Below, in pieces: positions 10,945 to 24,143 of a DNA stretch of 64,000 bases. The notes beneath the pieces are model-generated. The model had not been told where the DNA came from, did no database searches, and saw only the letters and a program-made list of their open reading frames with translations. Origin of the DNA: Acanthosoma haemorrhoidale (lineage: Eukaryota; Arthropoda; Insecta; Hemiptera; Acanthosomatidae); assembly GCA_930367205.1 (NCBI GenBank), contig OV884015.1, forward strand, positions 37,935,288 through 37,999,287. Direction: 5' to 3'. Every line of letters starts with the position of its first letter. The first letter of the stretch is position 1. Position numbers and translations under genes: made by a program.

Positions 10945-11385
10945 CTTTTTTCTTTATTGTGATATAATTACAAACTGACTTATTGGACAATGAGTAACTG
11001 TGATAAATGTTCTCATTCATACCATATTTACAAATCTCATTCTCTTGCTCATCCATACAGCATTTACAAGCAGCCCAGAGACCTCCCAAATCCACTTGTT
11101 TTTCTCCTCCCTCGCTAGATAGAGGAAGCGGAGTCTTAGGAAGTCCTCCACGTCACTGGTCACTGGAGGTTGGCTAAGAGTGCGAGTGCAACAGTCACTC
11201 GGTACATGATTGGAGAAACTGGCCATTCCCAGGACTCCCACTGACACGTATTTATAGCAGGCCGCGAGGCCACTGCCGCTTTCATCCCGGAGGAGAATTA
11301 TGGGGGTGAGTAGCGCGGTGTAATGCCTGTGTGCTAGGGGATTAGGGTGGTTGGATAGGTTACTATGGAATTTCATGATCTCTCA
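10945..11385 (-). mobile_element. NLR-B (jockey-like) 3' fragment, copy 1
   Basis: On the minus strand this reads the end of a reverse-transcriptase ORF (KFHSNLSNHPN), then a 3' UTR ending in TAATTATATCACAATAAAG with an AATAAA signal. It is 5'-truncated, as is usual for target-primed insertions. A 119-codon open frame on the minus strand (11017-11376) passes through it but shifts out of the family frame soon after KFHSNLSNHPN. Confidence 0.75.
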
Positions 11386-11404
11386 AATTTGTTATATATA
11401 TATT

Positions 11405-11505
11405 GAACTTTTTTATAGTGCTAAAATTACAATCTGCCTTATTAGGCAATAAGTAATTAAGATAAATGCTCTCACTCATACCATATTTACATCAAATTTT
11501 CAAGA
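11405..11505 (-). mobile_element. NLR-B 3' terminal fragment, copy 2
   Basis: About 95 bp of the same 3' end (TTACAATCTGCCTTATTAGG, ATACCATATTTACA) lies directly beside copy 1 in the same orientation. It is truncated very close to the 3' end. The two copies may be separate insertions or a local duplication. Confidence 0.65.
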
Positions 11506-11684
11506 ATGATTTACAGGCCAAAACCCAGCCGTACTTATACTCAGTGGTGGCTTGTCAGTAGCCAATGATCTGAGGCGTTATTCTGACCAACCATACCGCA
11601 GTTGCGGTGACGCTTTGTTCTAGGCATCGGTCTGGGTCGCTTGCTACCTGCCTTTCCCTTCCATCCTCTGACTTAGTTTTTTTG

Positions 11685-11849
11685 CAGCTGCGTCTTTTAT
11701 TGTTTATAATATTTACACTGGTATGACTTGTGGTTTGGTAATGTTATTTACATTTGTTTACATTAATTTACAATATATTATAACCAATTTACAATATATA
11801 TACAATAGATTATAGGGTGATTTATCTTATGTAGTTAGCGGTCGCTACA
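11685..11849 (-). mobile_element. LTR-1 fragment, copy A
   Basis: On the minus strand it starts TGTAGCGACCGCTAACTACA and continues through AAATAACATTACCAAACCA and CAGTGTAAATATT to AGCTGC. The same order is seen at 36355 and, inverted, at 27451. Only the first ~165 bp of the LTR are present. Confidence 0.6.
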
Positions 11850-14800
11850 AAGTGTTTTTAAGTCTTTGCTGTTCTGAGATAGTTAATTGTAAAACAAATA
11901 GAACAAATACGATTTACCTTCCCCTGTGTGCACTGTCTACTAGTTCGTGCCTTGTTAGGGATAGGGAACAAGTTCGTCGACTTCAAAATAAATATTGGCA
12001 CATGCATATCATGATGGTAGCTCATATAAAAATATAATCAGCTGGTTTGTATGCCCCGCCAGTCCGTATTAAAAAAAAAAAACTTCTTCCCTGTTGCATT
12101 GCGTCTTGAATAAACTATCGTGAGGCTCCCCGTCGGTACGCGCGCGCTGACGGCCACAGCCGCTAAAAGGAGGTGTGGAAAGCCGTTTTCTTTCCGTAGC
12201 AACTTCTCCTCGCTTACTTAATTCCTGCCTTCGCCTATGATAAAAATCAACTTTCTCCCGGCTCGCGTTCGGCATATGAATATGAAACCTAATCAATTTC
12301 AGCTTAGTATGCGTGCTTCGTAAGCTAATTTCTCAATTAATTTTGGTTAAGTTAAACTTATTATTAGAATTTGTTAAGGTCACGGATCAAGGGGTCGTCA
12401 AACTAAAGCATTGAAGCAAGCAAAGTCATGGTTATTATTACTAATTGCTTAGAAAGTTCTGTATTTGTAAAATGACTGTAATAATTGCGATTTAAGAGCT
12501 CATTCATACCAATTTTTCAGTTAATTCATATAAAAATTCCACTCACTCGGCATGTATGAGTTCTCACTCACACCAAAATTCATACAATATGCACTAACAA
12601 ATTCTGCCCAGGAGCTCCCATGCCCCCCTGTGATTCTTCCTCCAGCTCCACCACCCACCGTTTCGCTTAAATACCAGAAAGAGTATTACTTATTATTATT
12701 TACTCCTCTTTGTAACTTAATACGATTCAGATATATTGTTTTCTTTAAAAAAGTTAAAAGTACGTTACATATTTTTTTTTGTAAGAGTGAATTGACTTAT
12801 AATTTGTACCCACAATAACAGAGTCCAAGAATAAATCGTATGCAAATAATCAAAAACGTTCCCGGCCCAATTTTTCTAAAAGTGACGTAAACAATTTTTT
12901 TATTTAGTAGTGAAGTGGGGAGCTATTGGACTAAGAACTTTGGTAGGAGCTAGACCTTTCAACCTTTTTCCGTTTCTAAACTAATTTCGCTAAGTCTTTA
13001 TTCAGGTAAGTACTCATTTTCGCTCAAGAGGTTGAGTGAACAGATCAGACCAATCCCATATAGAAAAAAATTTAAAGCAGGTGCCGAGATCGACCCCGGA
13101 TGTCTGTAGTTAGTGGTCATTATTGTCTAGTCCAATAATAAACCGCTATTAATATGCACTAGTTTTTAATGGCTACCATTTCAGCCATCGGATAGAGCCT
13201 ATATGCTTAAGATGAGACTCATATAACAAGGCATTAAAGAATAAACAGGAACGTCTAATTTTGGTTCGTTAAGAATAGCTTGCTTAGGGGCTATTTTCTT
13301 TCTCGTGACTCAATTTTCGCCCTACCAAACTGTTCCCAGAAAAATCTAAATTAATCCAGGTAAGATTGTCCTGTGTAAAATTAATGAATTATTTTTTAAC
13401 CACTTATAAACATTATTATCTTATATATGTATGCCATTTACACCAAGCCAATGCCAAAGTATTTGATATAATTAACATACATATGTAATATGTTTCCTCC
13501 GTTTTCAAAATAAGCTATCCATTAATTTAAAGAGCTCGTTATTTCTTGCAGTTTACTTAAACTGGAAGTTCATAGTTAGCTATGAATATTTTTTGGGGTG
13601 TTGGTTCATGACCCAGTGTGAAATGTTTAAATGATGGATGCTCTATGCTTGCCACACATTTGAGTACTCAAGGATGAGAGATGGTTCTCACCAGGTTGAA
13701 ATCTAACCTATCACTTCATTAACAAAAGCGGGCATCACATCACATTCATGTTTAAATATAATTAGTTTGGCTGACTGCCGTTATGAGAAAATCCTTCCGA
13801 CAAATCTGCATCCTACAACTAGTCCCTAGCGTTTTCGATTGATTTATTTCGTGAAAGCGTAGTAAAATGGAACTTCCCTGTCCCCCCTCTTGTTTATTTT
13901 TTTTACTGAGGTAAGAACGGTACTCCCCTTCCATTCTACCGCTAGCAGGATTCTTAATGGCGATCCTATGGTATCACTGTAAACCTCATTGCAAGGTGAA
14001 GATAACTATAGTTGCCAATTCAGAGATCTTCCTGTGTGAATTTTTATTTTATAATCACAGTAGTCTGCTCAAGGGGGTAGAACGATTAAGCTTTATGGAG
14101 CTGCAAATGCCGAGAACTGCTGCATAGACAACATAACTCTTTATTGTGTGATCACAATTGACTTATGAATTTTTTCATGGTATTGCACTGTCATCCGTTT
14201 ATTGTTGGTTTTAGAGTTGGTCTTTGTTGTTATACTTTTTAAGTTCATAAAATTTGCTTATCAAGGATTGCTAATTGTGATTTAAAAGCTCATTCATGAC
14301 AACATCTACCCAGAACCATCTGTTTAGTCCATATATTCCTCCAAGATGGGATTCTGATGACGTCTGGTACGTAAGCACTTCCCATGATTTTTGGATGTTG
14401 TTTGTTTTTGATTATTATTGCAATAATATGGGAGTGTCCGAATCCAGATCTGTTTTGTCGTACAATAAGTAGTTATGTGTGAACCAGGCTTTGTAACAAC
14501 CGTGTAGTTTTCATAACGATATTTTACAGCTATATGCATGGTTAGACGATAGCACGATTAGGAAGGTTGAAAAACTTCCAATTGTACTTAATTAAGAATT
14601 AGAGAGATGAGAAATAAGATAAAAACTAGGTTGTCACTTTCTTTGATAACTCACTGCAATTTATTCTGGGCAATGAGTATTTTGTACTGGCAGCAGTAGA
14701 AGGTAGTAAAAAAATGTAATAATACTCGGGGAATTTCGGGGGGTCGAAATAAAAGAAATGTTAGCTTCCTTAAAGAGCAGACGGAGTAGGACAAAGGCCG

Positions 14801-15285
14801 GCTATAAAAAGATGAGCTGTAAACCGTGACCTATTTCGCCATCTGGGGATGCTCGGAAATGACTTGACATTGAGTCGTTAGTGGCTAGCGCTGTCCAAGC
14901 GTGGTACCACGTCATGCGTTCTTTGTCGCAAATCGTCGAAAAAGTTACTAAACTAGTAGATAACCCTTTCTCTTCCTGTTTTAGATATGAGTACGAAAGG
15001 GGTCATAAACACAAACCATCAACCCGCTATCGTTTTCAGTGTGGAAAAACAAGAACATAAATTCTAAACAAAAATATACAGAAAATTTGCGTTCCTTTTT
15101 CCTAACCAAACATAAATGAAAAATCCTTTACTGGCGTCGTAACCTTTGATCAATAAAACGTGTCTTATTTATGCGTTTAAGTAATTAGGTAACATACATC
15201 AACATCGAGTAAACATGCCAAATTTTTAGAGTATAACGTGGAATGTTACATTTATTTATTATGATGAAATTTATTTATTAAAATT
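11850..15285. other. Unassigned sequence
   Basis: A small GC-richer patch at 12120-12260 follows a poly-A run, but no ORF or splice pattern makes it a supported exon. The rest is AT-rich without recognisable content. Confidence 0.4.
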
Positions 15286-15720
15286 AAGAACGGGTAAGAC
15301 TATTACAGGGATCTCTTACTGCTCAAAAATAGACATATTTTATGAACAATTGAAAGAAAAAGTTGCAACCCTTGTCAACAGGAGAGGACCTATACTTCTT
15401 CATGACAATCCCCGATCATATGTTAGTCAGTTAACTTTAAAAAAAATTAACAGTGATCTGAAAATATACGTTTTACCAAATCCACCATATTCACCTGGCC
15501 TATCGCCATATCGCCAGCTGTCTTTAATGTTTTAGAACATTTTTGCATTTTTTAAAAAACAAAGTGTTCCAAAATGAAAACCAGGCAAAATTTTTATTTC
15601 TTGAATTTTAAAGCCAAAATATTTCTTTGACCCAGGGATAAAAAACCTTGTTGGGCGTTGGGAGAAATGTAATGAAGCTAACGGAAGTTATTTTAAATAA
15701 AAATACTATCGTTAAAGTTT
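15286..15720 (+). pseudogene. Mariner-type transposase C-terminal relic
   Basis: The reading at 15290-15520 gives KIDIFYEQLKEK, GPILLHDN, YVSQLTLKK and NPPYSPGLSP, the well-known order of a mariner transposase around its second and third catalytic residues. The second Asp (LLHDN) is present. The third, normally in PPYSPDL, is Gly. Further on, 15620-15700 gives a shifted frame reading GRWEKCNEANGSYF-like sequence. A stop and frameshifts follow, so the gene is dead. No N-terminal half or inverted ends were identified. Confidence 0.75.
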
Positions 15721-17040
15721 GATTTTTCTTCTATTTTCCTCATACCCAAGAAACTGACATTGCATATGTTCCAACCCGTTAGCATTGATACTTAATAATT
15801 GCGATAATATTTAGTAATAATTTTGTTGAAAATGTATACTACACAAATAAAAGCAACAAGAACTTGAAGCAAGAAGCAACTTGAACAACACAGCACACTT
15901 TCCTTAGGAGAAGAAAAATATACTACAATACCTGGTTTTGTTACATTACCTTTCAAATGATATTCATAAACTTAATTTAAGTATGTCAGTGGAAACCAAG
16001 TATTTTTAGTGATTGTTAATTGGTATAATTGCAAAATATTGGTTCTAATAATCTTATGGGGACAGAAGTATATTATAGTCTGAGGAGTGCCAGGAAAATC
16101 GCATTTTCCTCCCTATCAAAGCATTCTATGCTATTATTTATTCATGTATATGTTATCTGATGTTTAATTTATTTATTTATTTTTAGGTAGATCTTGTTGC
16201 TTCTCGACTTGAACTCTCATCGAATCGTAAGTTGATTATAAAATTTTATATTGATAATCATAATTATATATTTTTAATTAAAGTTAATGTTAGTAAACTT
16301 TGGATTATTAAACGTTGGTTTAAATGAGAGTTTATCTCTTTTTAAATTGCCTTTATTTACTTGTATTTTTATAGTATTATTTGTATGTTATATTATTATT
16401 TGTGATTGTTAAAATGTCATACAACTGTAAAGAGTGGGTTTTTCAACATAACCTGTATCTCGTCAGAGTGGAAATCACTGCTTTTAATTGGCGATGTTAT
16501 CTGTAATGTCTAATTTCACTAGCATGCCAACATGATAATCTTACATTTTGAAACAATGCAAAACGTCAGTTTGTGAGAGAAAAAAAATCCCTGCACCTAA
16601 TTTTGATAGTAGATGAAAAACACAATTCAACGAAATGTTTCGCAAACTCCAATTTGTGGGCATAATATTATCTTTTTTTTTTTATATATGTTTGTCTGCT
16701 GCTATGTTGCAATTATTACATCTTCCCATTGCTGACTCACATGCATTGAAATGCATGTCGCTTCTACGCAGAAGCTTGATACTGTTTGTGGAAAAATACA
16801 ATTGTTCAATTAAGGATCCCTCACTTGTGCAATCTGCATATTAATTGTTTATGGCCGTAGTTTTTTTTTGATTTATCATTCTCATAATTATATCATTGCG
16901 AATAAAAAATGTTAACTACGCAGATGGTCGGTTTAATTATAATCTCGTAACAAATGTCTTTAAAGTCAACAAATCGTACAAAAGGCCGTCATTCTACTTT
17001 CTTGCGATTGCTCCGATCTCTTTAACATTTTTACATTGCG
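15721..17040. other. Unassigned AT-rich sequence
   Basis: Short ORFs only. Nothing recognisable on either strand. Confidence 0.4.
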
Positions 17041-17210
<170 letters not shown>

Positions 17211-19289
17211 GGATTATTTGTTTGTATATTGGCGTTGGTTGATAAAAGAAAGAGAAAATTTTTGCCGAAACGACGCACATTAACAATTTCGGTGAAAATA
17301 TAAAATCTTTTTTTCATCAAAGATTCTCAATCTCAAACAGAGGACATTTTATTTCGAACCGTAAGTAAATCGAAACCTCGAACTAATTATTATAAGTAAA
17401 TTACATTGAAATATCACGTGTTTATTCGATCTATCAAAGCCGATGTCCATACAAATAATCCACTCATATCGATCTGTATTCATGACTAATTACAAACCCC
17501 CTGTGTAATTATTTTTGCTTTGTTGAGGAAAAAACAAGAATTGCGAGGAATAAAATTACATATATCTACATGAAACCAAACTGTTATTGCAAAACAGGTA
17601 TTGTAATTTCAGTATCAGATTCTTTTGGCCGTTTCGGTTCTGATACGCAGAGGGTAGTTAGTTACTAGGTAAATATATATATCTCGATTTTTTTATTATA
17701 CTAACATACTGTTATCAGTTAGTAATGAGGTTTAGGGAAATTAATGGCTACCCCCCCCTCCTATACTACCCTTGTAGTCCAATCAACTTTAGACGAAAGT
17801 ATTCCTTCTTCTATGTGGATCTAAGTCTCATGACCAGTAACTTTCAAGAGAGTATATAAAGTGATCAGAATTACTTTAAGCGTTGTCCTGAGAAAGAAAC
17901 AAATGTGTTACTTTTCACAATATTAAATTAACACTGTAAACTAAATTTTAGAAATTAATCTCTCAGTTGGTTCCTACTTTTCTCGTTTACCACTTATGTT
18001 TCTCTGAAATGAATGGCAACATGAACGTTCTTGGATAAAATGTAAAAATCCTATTTTATAGATAGTGAATATTTAATTTAAACTTCATCAGCTTAACTTC
18101 TTACTTTTTTTTTTACAATAAAACCGTCCTGTTGTAGGTTTAATGTTGTGTCAGCTCGCAATTCGATTTAATAAAAAAATGATTATACTCGGCATCATTT
18201 TTTCTTGAAGCAAGTAAAAATCTAGGATTAATCGTTTCGCCTTGTATCTTGAATTTTATTTAACAGTCGTAAATTAAATAAAGGATCCAAATAATGTTAT
18301 CTTTCTGGTTCGTCTAGTGTTTAAAAATATTAAAAATAGTGACGTTTTAGGAACTTGTCATTAGTCAATATTTCTTATCTGTTTACTTCAACTTTTCAAT
18401 AAATAAGTACCATTGAAAATTTTTAAAAAAATTGTCACAGAACGTCGGCTTTCAATTCTATTTTAACTTCGTCCTAACTGACGAAGATGAAAATGGTTTT
18501 AATCGAAGAGAAATGAAATTCTTAGCACGATAGCCAGTTTCAAGTGCTAAGTCCGTTATGATTAGATTTCGGCAAATATAAACATAAATATATTGTTTGG
18601 TTTGTTATGTTGTATTCATAAAAGTTTCCAATTTATATTATGTAGTTTTAAACATTTTATTTTGTATTATATTTTGAAACACACATAAGTGCACATATTG
18701 TTTCCTTTAATGGGATTATGTTCACATCCTGTTTTTCATAATTATCATTAGTTCTTGAAGATGCCTGAATAAGCGAAAAGTATATATGATCTAGTTGTCT
18801 ATAAGATATTAGGAAGAGACTCGAGGTTTATTTAACTGCAGTGGAACTATACACATATAAATGCCTCTTTTCAAATACCAACACCCTGGAAAAAAATAAT
18901 AAATATTTTTGTAACAACTATTAAAAACTTATTATTGGTTTGAAAACCATTTATCTTAATTAAGCCAAATCCGGGAGATTTCGGCTTTTAGCTAGAATCG
19001 CAAAGGTGGATATTTTTGAAAATCTTATCCGTGACGCCCTCTGACCTTTCCCCTACCCTTTAAAACTTCAAATTAATACCCTTTTAACGATCTTCTGCCT
19101 CCTCAAGGTGGACATTTTCTGTCGTTAAGTCCACTAATGTAAGCTTTTACTCATCATGGAGCTTGTCTAAAGTTAAGTTTATTCTGTTAAAAAATATCCT
19201 CGTAGATGTAGCCTCGGCCATAGTTGATCCCTAGGGGCCCTAATGGTAGGAATGAGATTGCAACAAAAAGAAGTAGCGGTTCTAGTCTA
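17211..19289. other. Unassigned AT-rich sequence
   Basis: No features supported. Confidence 0.4.
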
Positions 19290-19537
19290 AATAAACCTTG
19301 GAGCGTGGGGGACTTCCCAAGACTTTCATTTCATCTACTTTTAACAGGGACTTTCCTCTTTCGCATGCGAGGGAGGTGACAGCCATGTGGTTTTGGGCGG
19401 TCTCCGGGCTGTTTGTATATAATGAATGAGCAGCTGAATGAAGAATTGTAAATATGGTATGAATGAGAACAATGACCAAAATTACTTATTGCAAAATAAG
19501 GCAGATTGTAATTTTATCCTTTACTGTGATAATTTTG
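19290..19537 (+). mobile_element. NLR-B 3' fragment, copy 3
   Basis: Plus-strand 3' UTR of NLR-B: GAGCGTGGGGGACTTCCCAA, CGCATGCGAGGGAGGTGACA, GGGCTGTTTGTATATAATGA, ending in GCAGATTGTAATTTTATCC. Compared with other copies, a short foreign stretch lies in the middle (about 19325-19350). Confidence 0.75.
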
Positions 19538-20917
19538 AATTATTATAAATAACCCAGAAAAACAATAAAACCCTCGTCTTTTACACAGACGATTTGCCAC
19601 GGATTTTATTTTATCCCTTCGGATTCGGCATTACATTCAGACCACTAAGGTGCAATTTTCTTTTTTGTCAGCGCTTTCAGTTCAATTTTGACACGCTATC
19701 TGAAATTTTAACGCATAGTCAGCAACGCCCCGCTGAACATGTTTTGACTAAGATGTAATAATGATAAATGTGTAACAAAAAAATAAATAAACGATAGAAA
19801 GTTCGCCCTCGTTATTATATATTAAGAATTATCAGGTCACAGCTATTTAAGACTTAAACTTCTGATTTGTTCGCATAAACGGCTTTTAACTCATTAAGAA
19901 TTTCAAAGATTGAGTAAATAATGTCCTACTTTGTCTTCTTTTACTTGCAGTACTAAGTCAGACCCAGCTATCATTAATGACATCCTGAACCTGATTATGG
20001 CATTATAGGCTGCTAAACCGCTTGTGTAAGAGTAATAAATAACTTGAGCCAAGACAAGGACGTTATTTACTTAATGTATACCCAGAACCACCAATTATAC
20101 CATACAATTTCAAAGATCCACTCAAAGAAAGTCCAAAAAACAATGTTTGTAAGATCATAGAAATTCTTGTTTATTATCGTCAAATGTGATTTCAATAGTT
20201 TTTGGTTTTTTTTCAAATAGTTTTGCCTAGCTGAATTTTAACCGATTTTGAGTTACCCGAAGTGATTTAACATATGTATGTTTTTGTCGACAAAACCTAT
20301 GTTTTTCACACTTATGTAATAAGTATTTACTCACGTGGTTTCCGCAACCCAACCCGGACCATTTATTAATAAAGTCTTTCCCTTTTATGCCCTATGTTTT
20401 ATTTTTTATAAATTAAAAAAGTATTTAAAATTTTTGTTGGTTAAATAAGCAAAACAATATGTGGTCGATAATGGAAACAGAAATGATCTCTAACCCTTGG
20501 ATATATTGGCTTTTCTGATGTACCTCTCTTCAACACTGTAAACAGTACCATTTCCGCACTAAAGGTAATAACAAAATAAATAGTTGAACAGCTCGTGATT
20601 GCTTTCTAAATAATTTTGCTTCGGCCGTTCCCAAAGAGAAACCGTCTCGAGCATAAACTTTCACACGGGTTGGCGGTTATTAAACACAGATATGAGCCGA
20701 ACGTGAGCTGGTGTAACATAGCTGGGAAATCACTCGAGAATGCCTCTATGTGCTCTAACATGTGCCGTTACAAAGCGTAACTTCGGCTGTCGTTGGATTA
20801 TCCCATTGCATTGATTAGCTCTTCTTCTATAAAGAATATTGAATCGGTGGCATCTTACTCTTTGAAAGAGATACGAGGCGTACCTAGGTCTTGCAGGGCG
20901 AACGGGTATTAATTACT
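19538..20917. other. Unassigned AT-rich sequence
   Basis: No features supported. Confidence 0.4.
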
Positions 20918-21515
20918 ATTACAATCTGCCTTATTGGGCAATAAGTAATAGCAATTAATGTTCTCATTCATTACATATTTACAAATTCTTCATTCATTCC
21001 CTCATTCATATAGTATTTACGAAGAGCCCAGAGACCCCCACATCCACATGGTTGTCACCTCCCTTGCATGCGAATGAGGAAGCGAAGTTTTTGGAAGTCC
21101 CCCACGCTCCTACATCAGCCATCAGCGGATAAAAGCCAATGGAGGCTGAAGAGCGTGAGAGTCACAGTCGCTCAGGACATGTTAAGAGAAATTCGCACGT
21201 ATTTATAGCAGGTCACGAAGCCACTGTCGCTTTAGGTTACGTGGAGGATTATAGGGATGTGTGGTGCAGTGTTATGATTGTGGTATGGGATTAGGGTGGT
21301 TGGATAGGTTTCGATGGAATTTCATGAACTTGGAAGGTATGAATTCAAGAATGTAGGCTATATTACGATCGTTATGATGGGCGCTGGCGTAATAAGGGGC
21401 ATTAACTATTCTCAGCACGTTTGATTGAAAGAATTGGATACGCATGATGTTCGACTTTCTTGCTCTATTCCGTATGTCCAGATTGGCTTAAGTATAACTA
21501 TGTAAATTAGTAAAA
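20918..21515 (-). mobile_element. NLR-B 3' fragment, copy 4
   Basis: Second longest copy of the family. On the minus strand it reads the last ~80 codons of the reverse-transcriptase ORF in broken frames (ILKPIWTYGIE, then a deletion and frameshift) and the full 3' UTR. It is 5'-truncated at about 21515. Confidence 0.75.
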
Positions 21516-23747
21516 TAGAAATATCAAGTTTGGCTCGCGTGATATGTCTGTTCAGGAATCGATTGTTATAAAGTTAACCTAAAACGTACTGGATTGTTGA
21601 ATAGAAATAAAATGAGTTCAAGTAAAAGAAATTTTAAAAATCAATTTGAAAACCGTGCTAACGGAAACCTAATTCAAAAGCAGGTTGCTTTTGACATTAT
21701 TATTTTTTCTAGTCATTGGTATAATAGCGTTGAAGGCAACCTTAATACTTATGGCGCAAAGAGTTTGACTGCTGGATGGCTGACAGTGAGTTTTGTGTCA
21801 TCTGTGGAATGAGTTTTAAACCCTCAAAGTTAGCGGCCTGTGAACCCTTTGTGGCAGTTTCAGATAGTTCCTTCAGACTCCTCTCGCAGTTCTGACCATC
21901 AGTGCTTAATATTTGCAGTTCAGTCTGTCTCGCCATGTTTATTACCCCGTAAACAGCCAGTACATTTCCGTCTGAGAACACAGTGGTAAAATTAATGTCA
22001 ACTGCGATTTATATCAGGAATCATAATTTCGTCTATAGTCGCGAAATCTTTTTCGACTAACATCACCCTGATTAAACCCTCCACGCGAAGCGTACTATTA
22101 ACAATACTTGTATAAAATAAAAATTCTAGTAATGCTAATATTTAATATAATAATATTTTGTTATATTACGTAAAATAAAGTTTGTGGGGGATAATATTGT
22201 AAGAAAAGAGTTCGAAAGGAAATCAGAAGGTCCCACTATTTTCTCTTAAATCAATAATAATTACAATTTTTTTATTTTACCTTAATTTTATTAAATTACT
22301 CTATGTATTTCGCCGTTATTTAGTACTTATAGCAGGACTTGGATATCCCTAACTCAAGGGCCGTAGATAATATTATTCAGGACGTCAATAAATGTATTCC
22401 CTACTAAAAATTATACGACACTTTGATAATTACCAAGTAATTGTTAATGCCCCTTCATTATTTTTCCGGGGTTGCTTTTATTGATAACACCTTTGCCTTA
22501 GTTTTTATATAGTACACATTGTTTGGGTTAGAAAGTGAAGATGAGTTATTTTTGTAAATTTGTTATTTGTCGCCTATTAGAGTGGATTGTAATTACTTTT
22601 CTAAAAATAAAGGTTTGTTTATTGCATATCTCATTCGAGCATCGGATGAAACTAATATTAAAACATCACGCATCTCACCAATAGACGGTTGAGTTTAATT
22701 AAACACGATATCAATAACACTTTTAACGGCTTTTTGTAATATAGTGTAAAAAGAAAACCAAAATTAAAAATTGTTAATCAAGACATCGAGATCTTTAATT
22801 TAATAGCCTACTATCGGAGGTAGGTACGTTTTGTATATTACGCACTAGATCTTGTATCTTAATTATTGGATACGATAGTTAGAAGTATTTCAGTTTTTAT
22901 ACTATACCTTTATTTCTTAACCTCCCTTTTAACAAATTACCCTATGTATTGCACCCTCATTTACTTGCATTAGCAGGACTTCATACCCCATAAAAGTATC
23001 CGTAGATTGAAAATTAATCTCTTTATGTTAGAAAACATTCGGAAAATGTTAGTAAACCACGTTCAATTAAATAAAAAAGGGATATCTGGAGTTATAGCAG
23101 ATTTATCCTTGATCCTTGAACTAATACTAAGAATAGATAACTTTGATGGAATGTTATTTCCTTACCGGAGGTCAATAATAAAGATAAATGATCAACTGGT
23201 TTTATCAAGGGTTTTATTCATTTTTTTAATTATAGTTGATTCACTCCGTAATTGAATTCATCTGTGGTTTATTTAACTTGAATGTTCCGTGCTGTTAATA
23301 TCTAAAACCACATATACGATTTTGTCATTTTAATGGTTGTTGGGCCGTCACGAAGAGGCATAGTCGTCCTAATCCAGATGATGGAGAGAGAGTTGAATAG
23401 TTTATGACTTAGACGATTGCTTGGTGACGGGTCTTACTATTGAGCTATCTGACTACATCTGACGGGTATAAGCCCCGATGGTGCATTATGTTCAGAAGAT
23501 GAGGAAGAGGTACAGACTAGGTTTTATAGGTAGTTTACGTGGTCTTGGAATGACTCGGTGTTGAGGGTAGGCGAAAACCGTTCGGATCCCAAAAGCGAGT
23601 GTGAACCGGTAAGAGGCAAACTGGATGGCTGGGGAAGACACTACTAGGTATGTCTGTAGGGCCCCAGAGACCGTTGTCTGAATGGAAAGGATCTCTTCCT
23701 AGGAAGCGTTATTTTAAGTGAGACGAAACCAGAGTATCCCATAGGAA
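21516..23747. other. Mostly unassigned sequence
   Basis: Short ORFs only. The segment 23338-23747 may be a continuation of the LTR-1 element to its left, but no copy in this window confirms it. Confidence 0.35.
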
Positions 23748-23879
23748 GGTGTGGGGTCTGACAAAACCGGACTAAAGATAGCAAGGTTAAGGATATAGAA
23801 GTGTAGAGGTTTTCATGAATGATAGGCCAATATTTCGAAACATAAGTGCACCTGTGAGTACCAGTTCAGTTCAGAGGCA
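23748..23879 (-). mobile_element. LTR-1 copy B, distal part (split by NLR-A)
   Basis: On the minus strand it contains GAACTGGTACTC, GCACTTATGTTTC, AACCTCTACACTT and CTTTAGTCCGG in the same order as copy C at about 37030-37140. It is the part of LTR-1 copy B lying beyond the NLR-A insertion; the proximal part is at 27181-27451. Confidence 0.6.
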
Positions 23880-23892
23880 AATGAATCGTAGG
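23880..23892. repeat. Target-site duplication of NLR-A (left copy)
   Basis: AATGAATCGTAGG, identical to 27168-27180. It lies directly against the poly-T run that is the poly-A tail of the minus-strand element. Confidence 0.88.
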
Positions 23893-24143
23893 TTTTTTTT
23901 TTTTTTTTTTTTTTCTAAACCCCATGAAGTTATACAATGAAAATATTAAAAGAAACTTTACAAATTTCTCCTTATCCTGCTATGCACAGATGCATTTGAA
24001 GGAGTTCGTGTTACTCAACAATACAGATTGTGGTTAATAGGAAAATACTATGAAATACAAATCTAGGTGATGGGGCTCACCTTCGGTTTAAAAATGGGAG
24101 AAAAAAAAACTTACAAACTAAAAACTATACCTAGAACCTAAAA

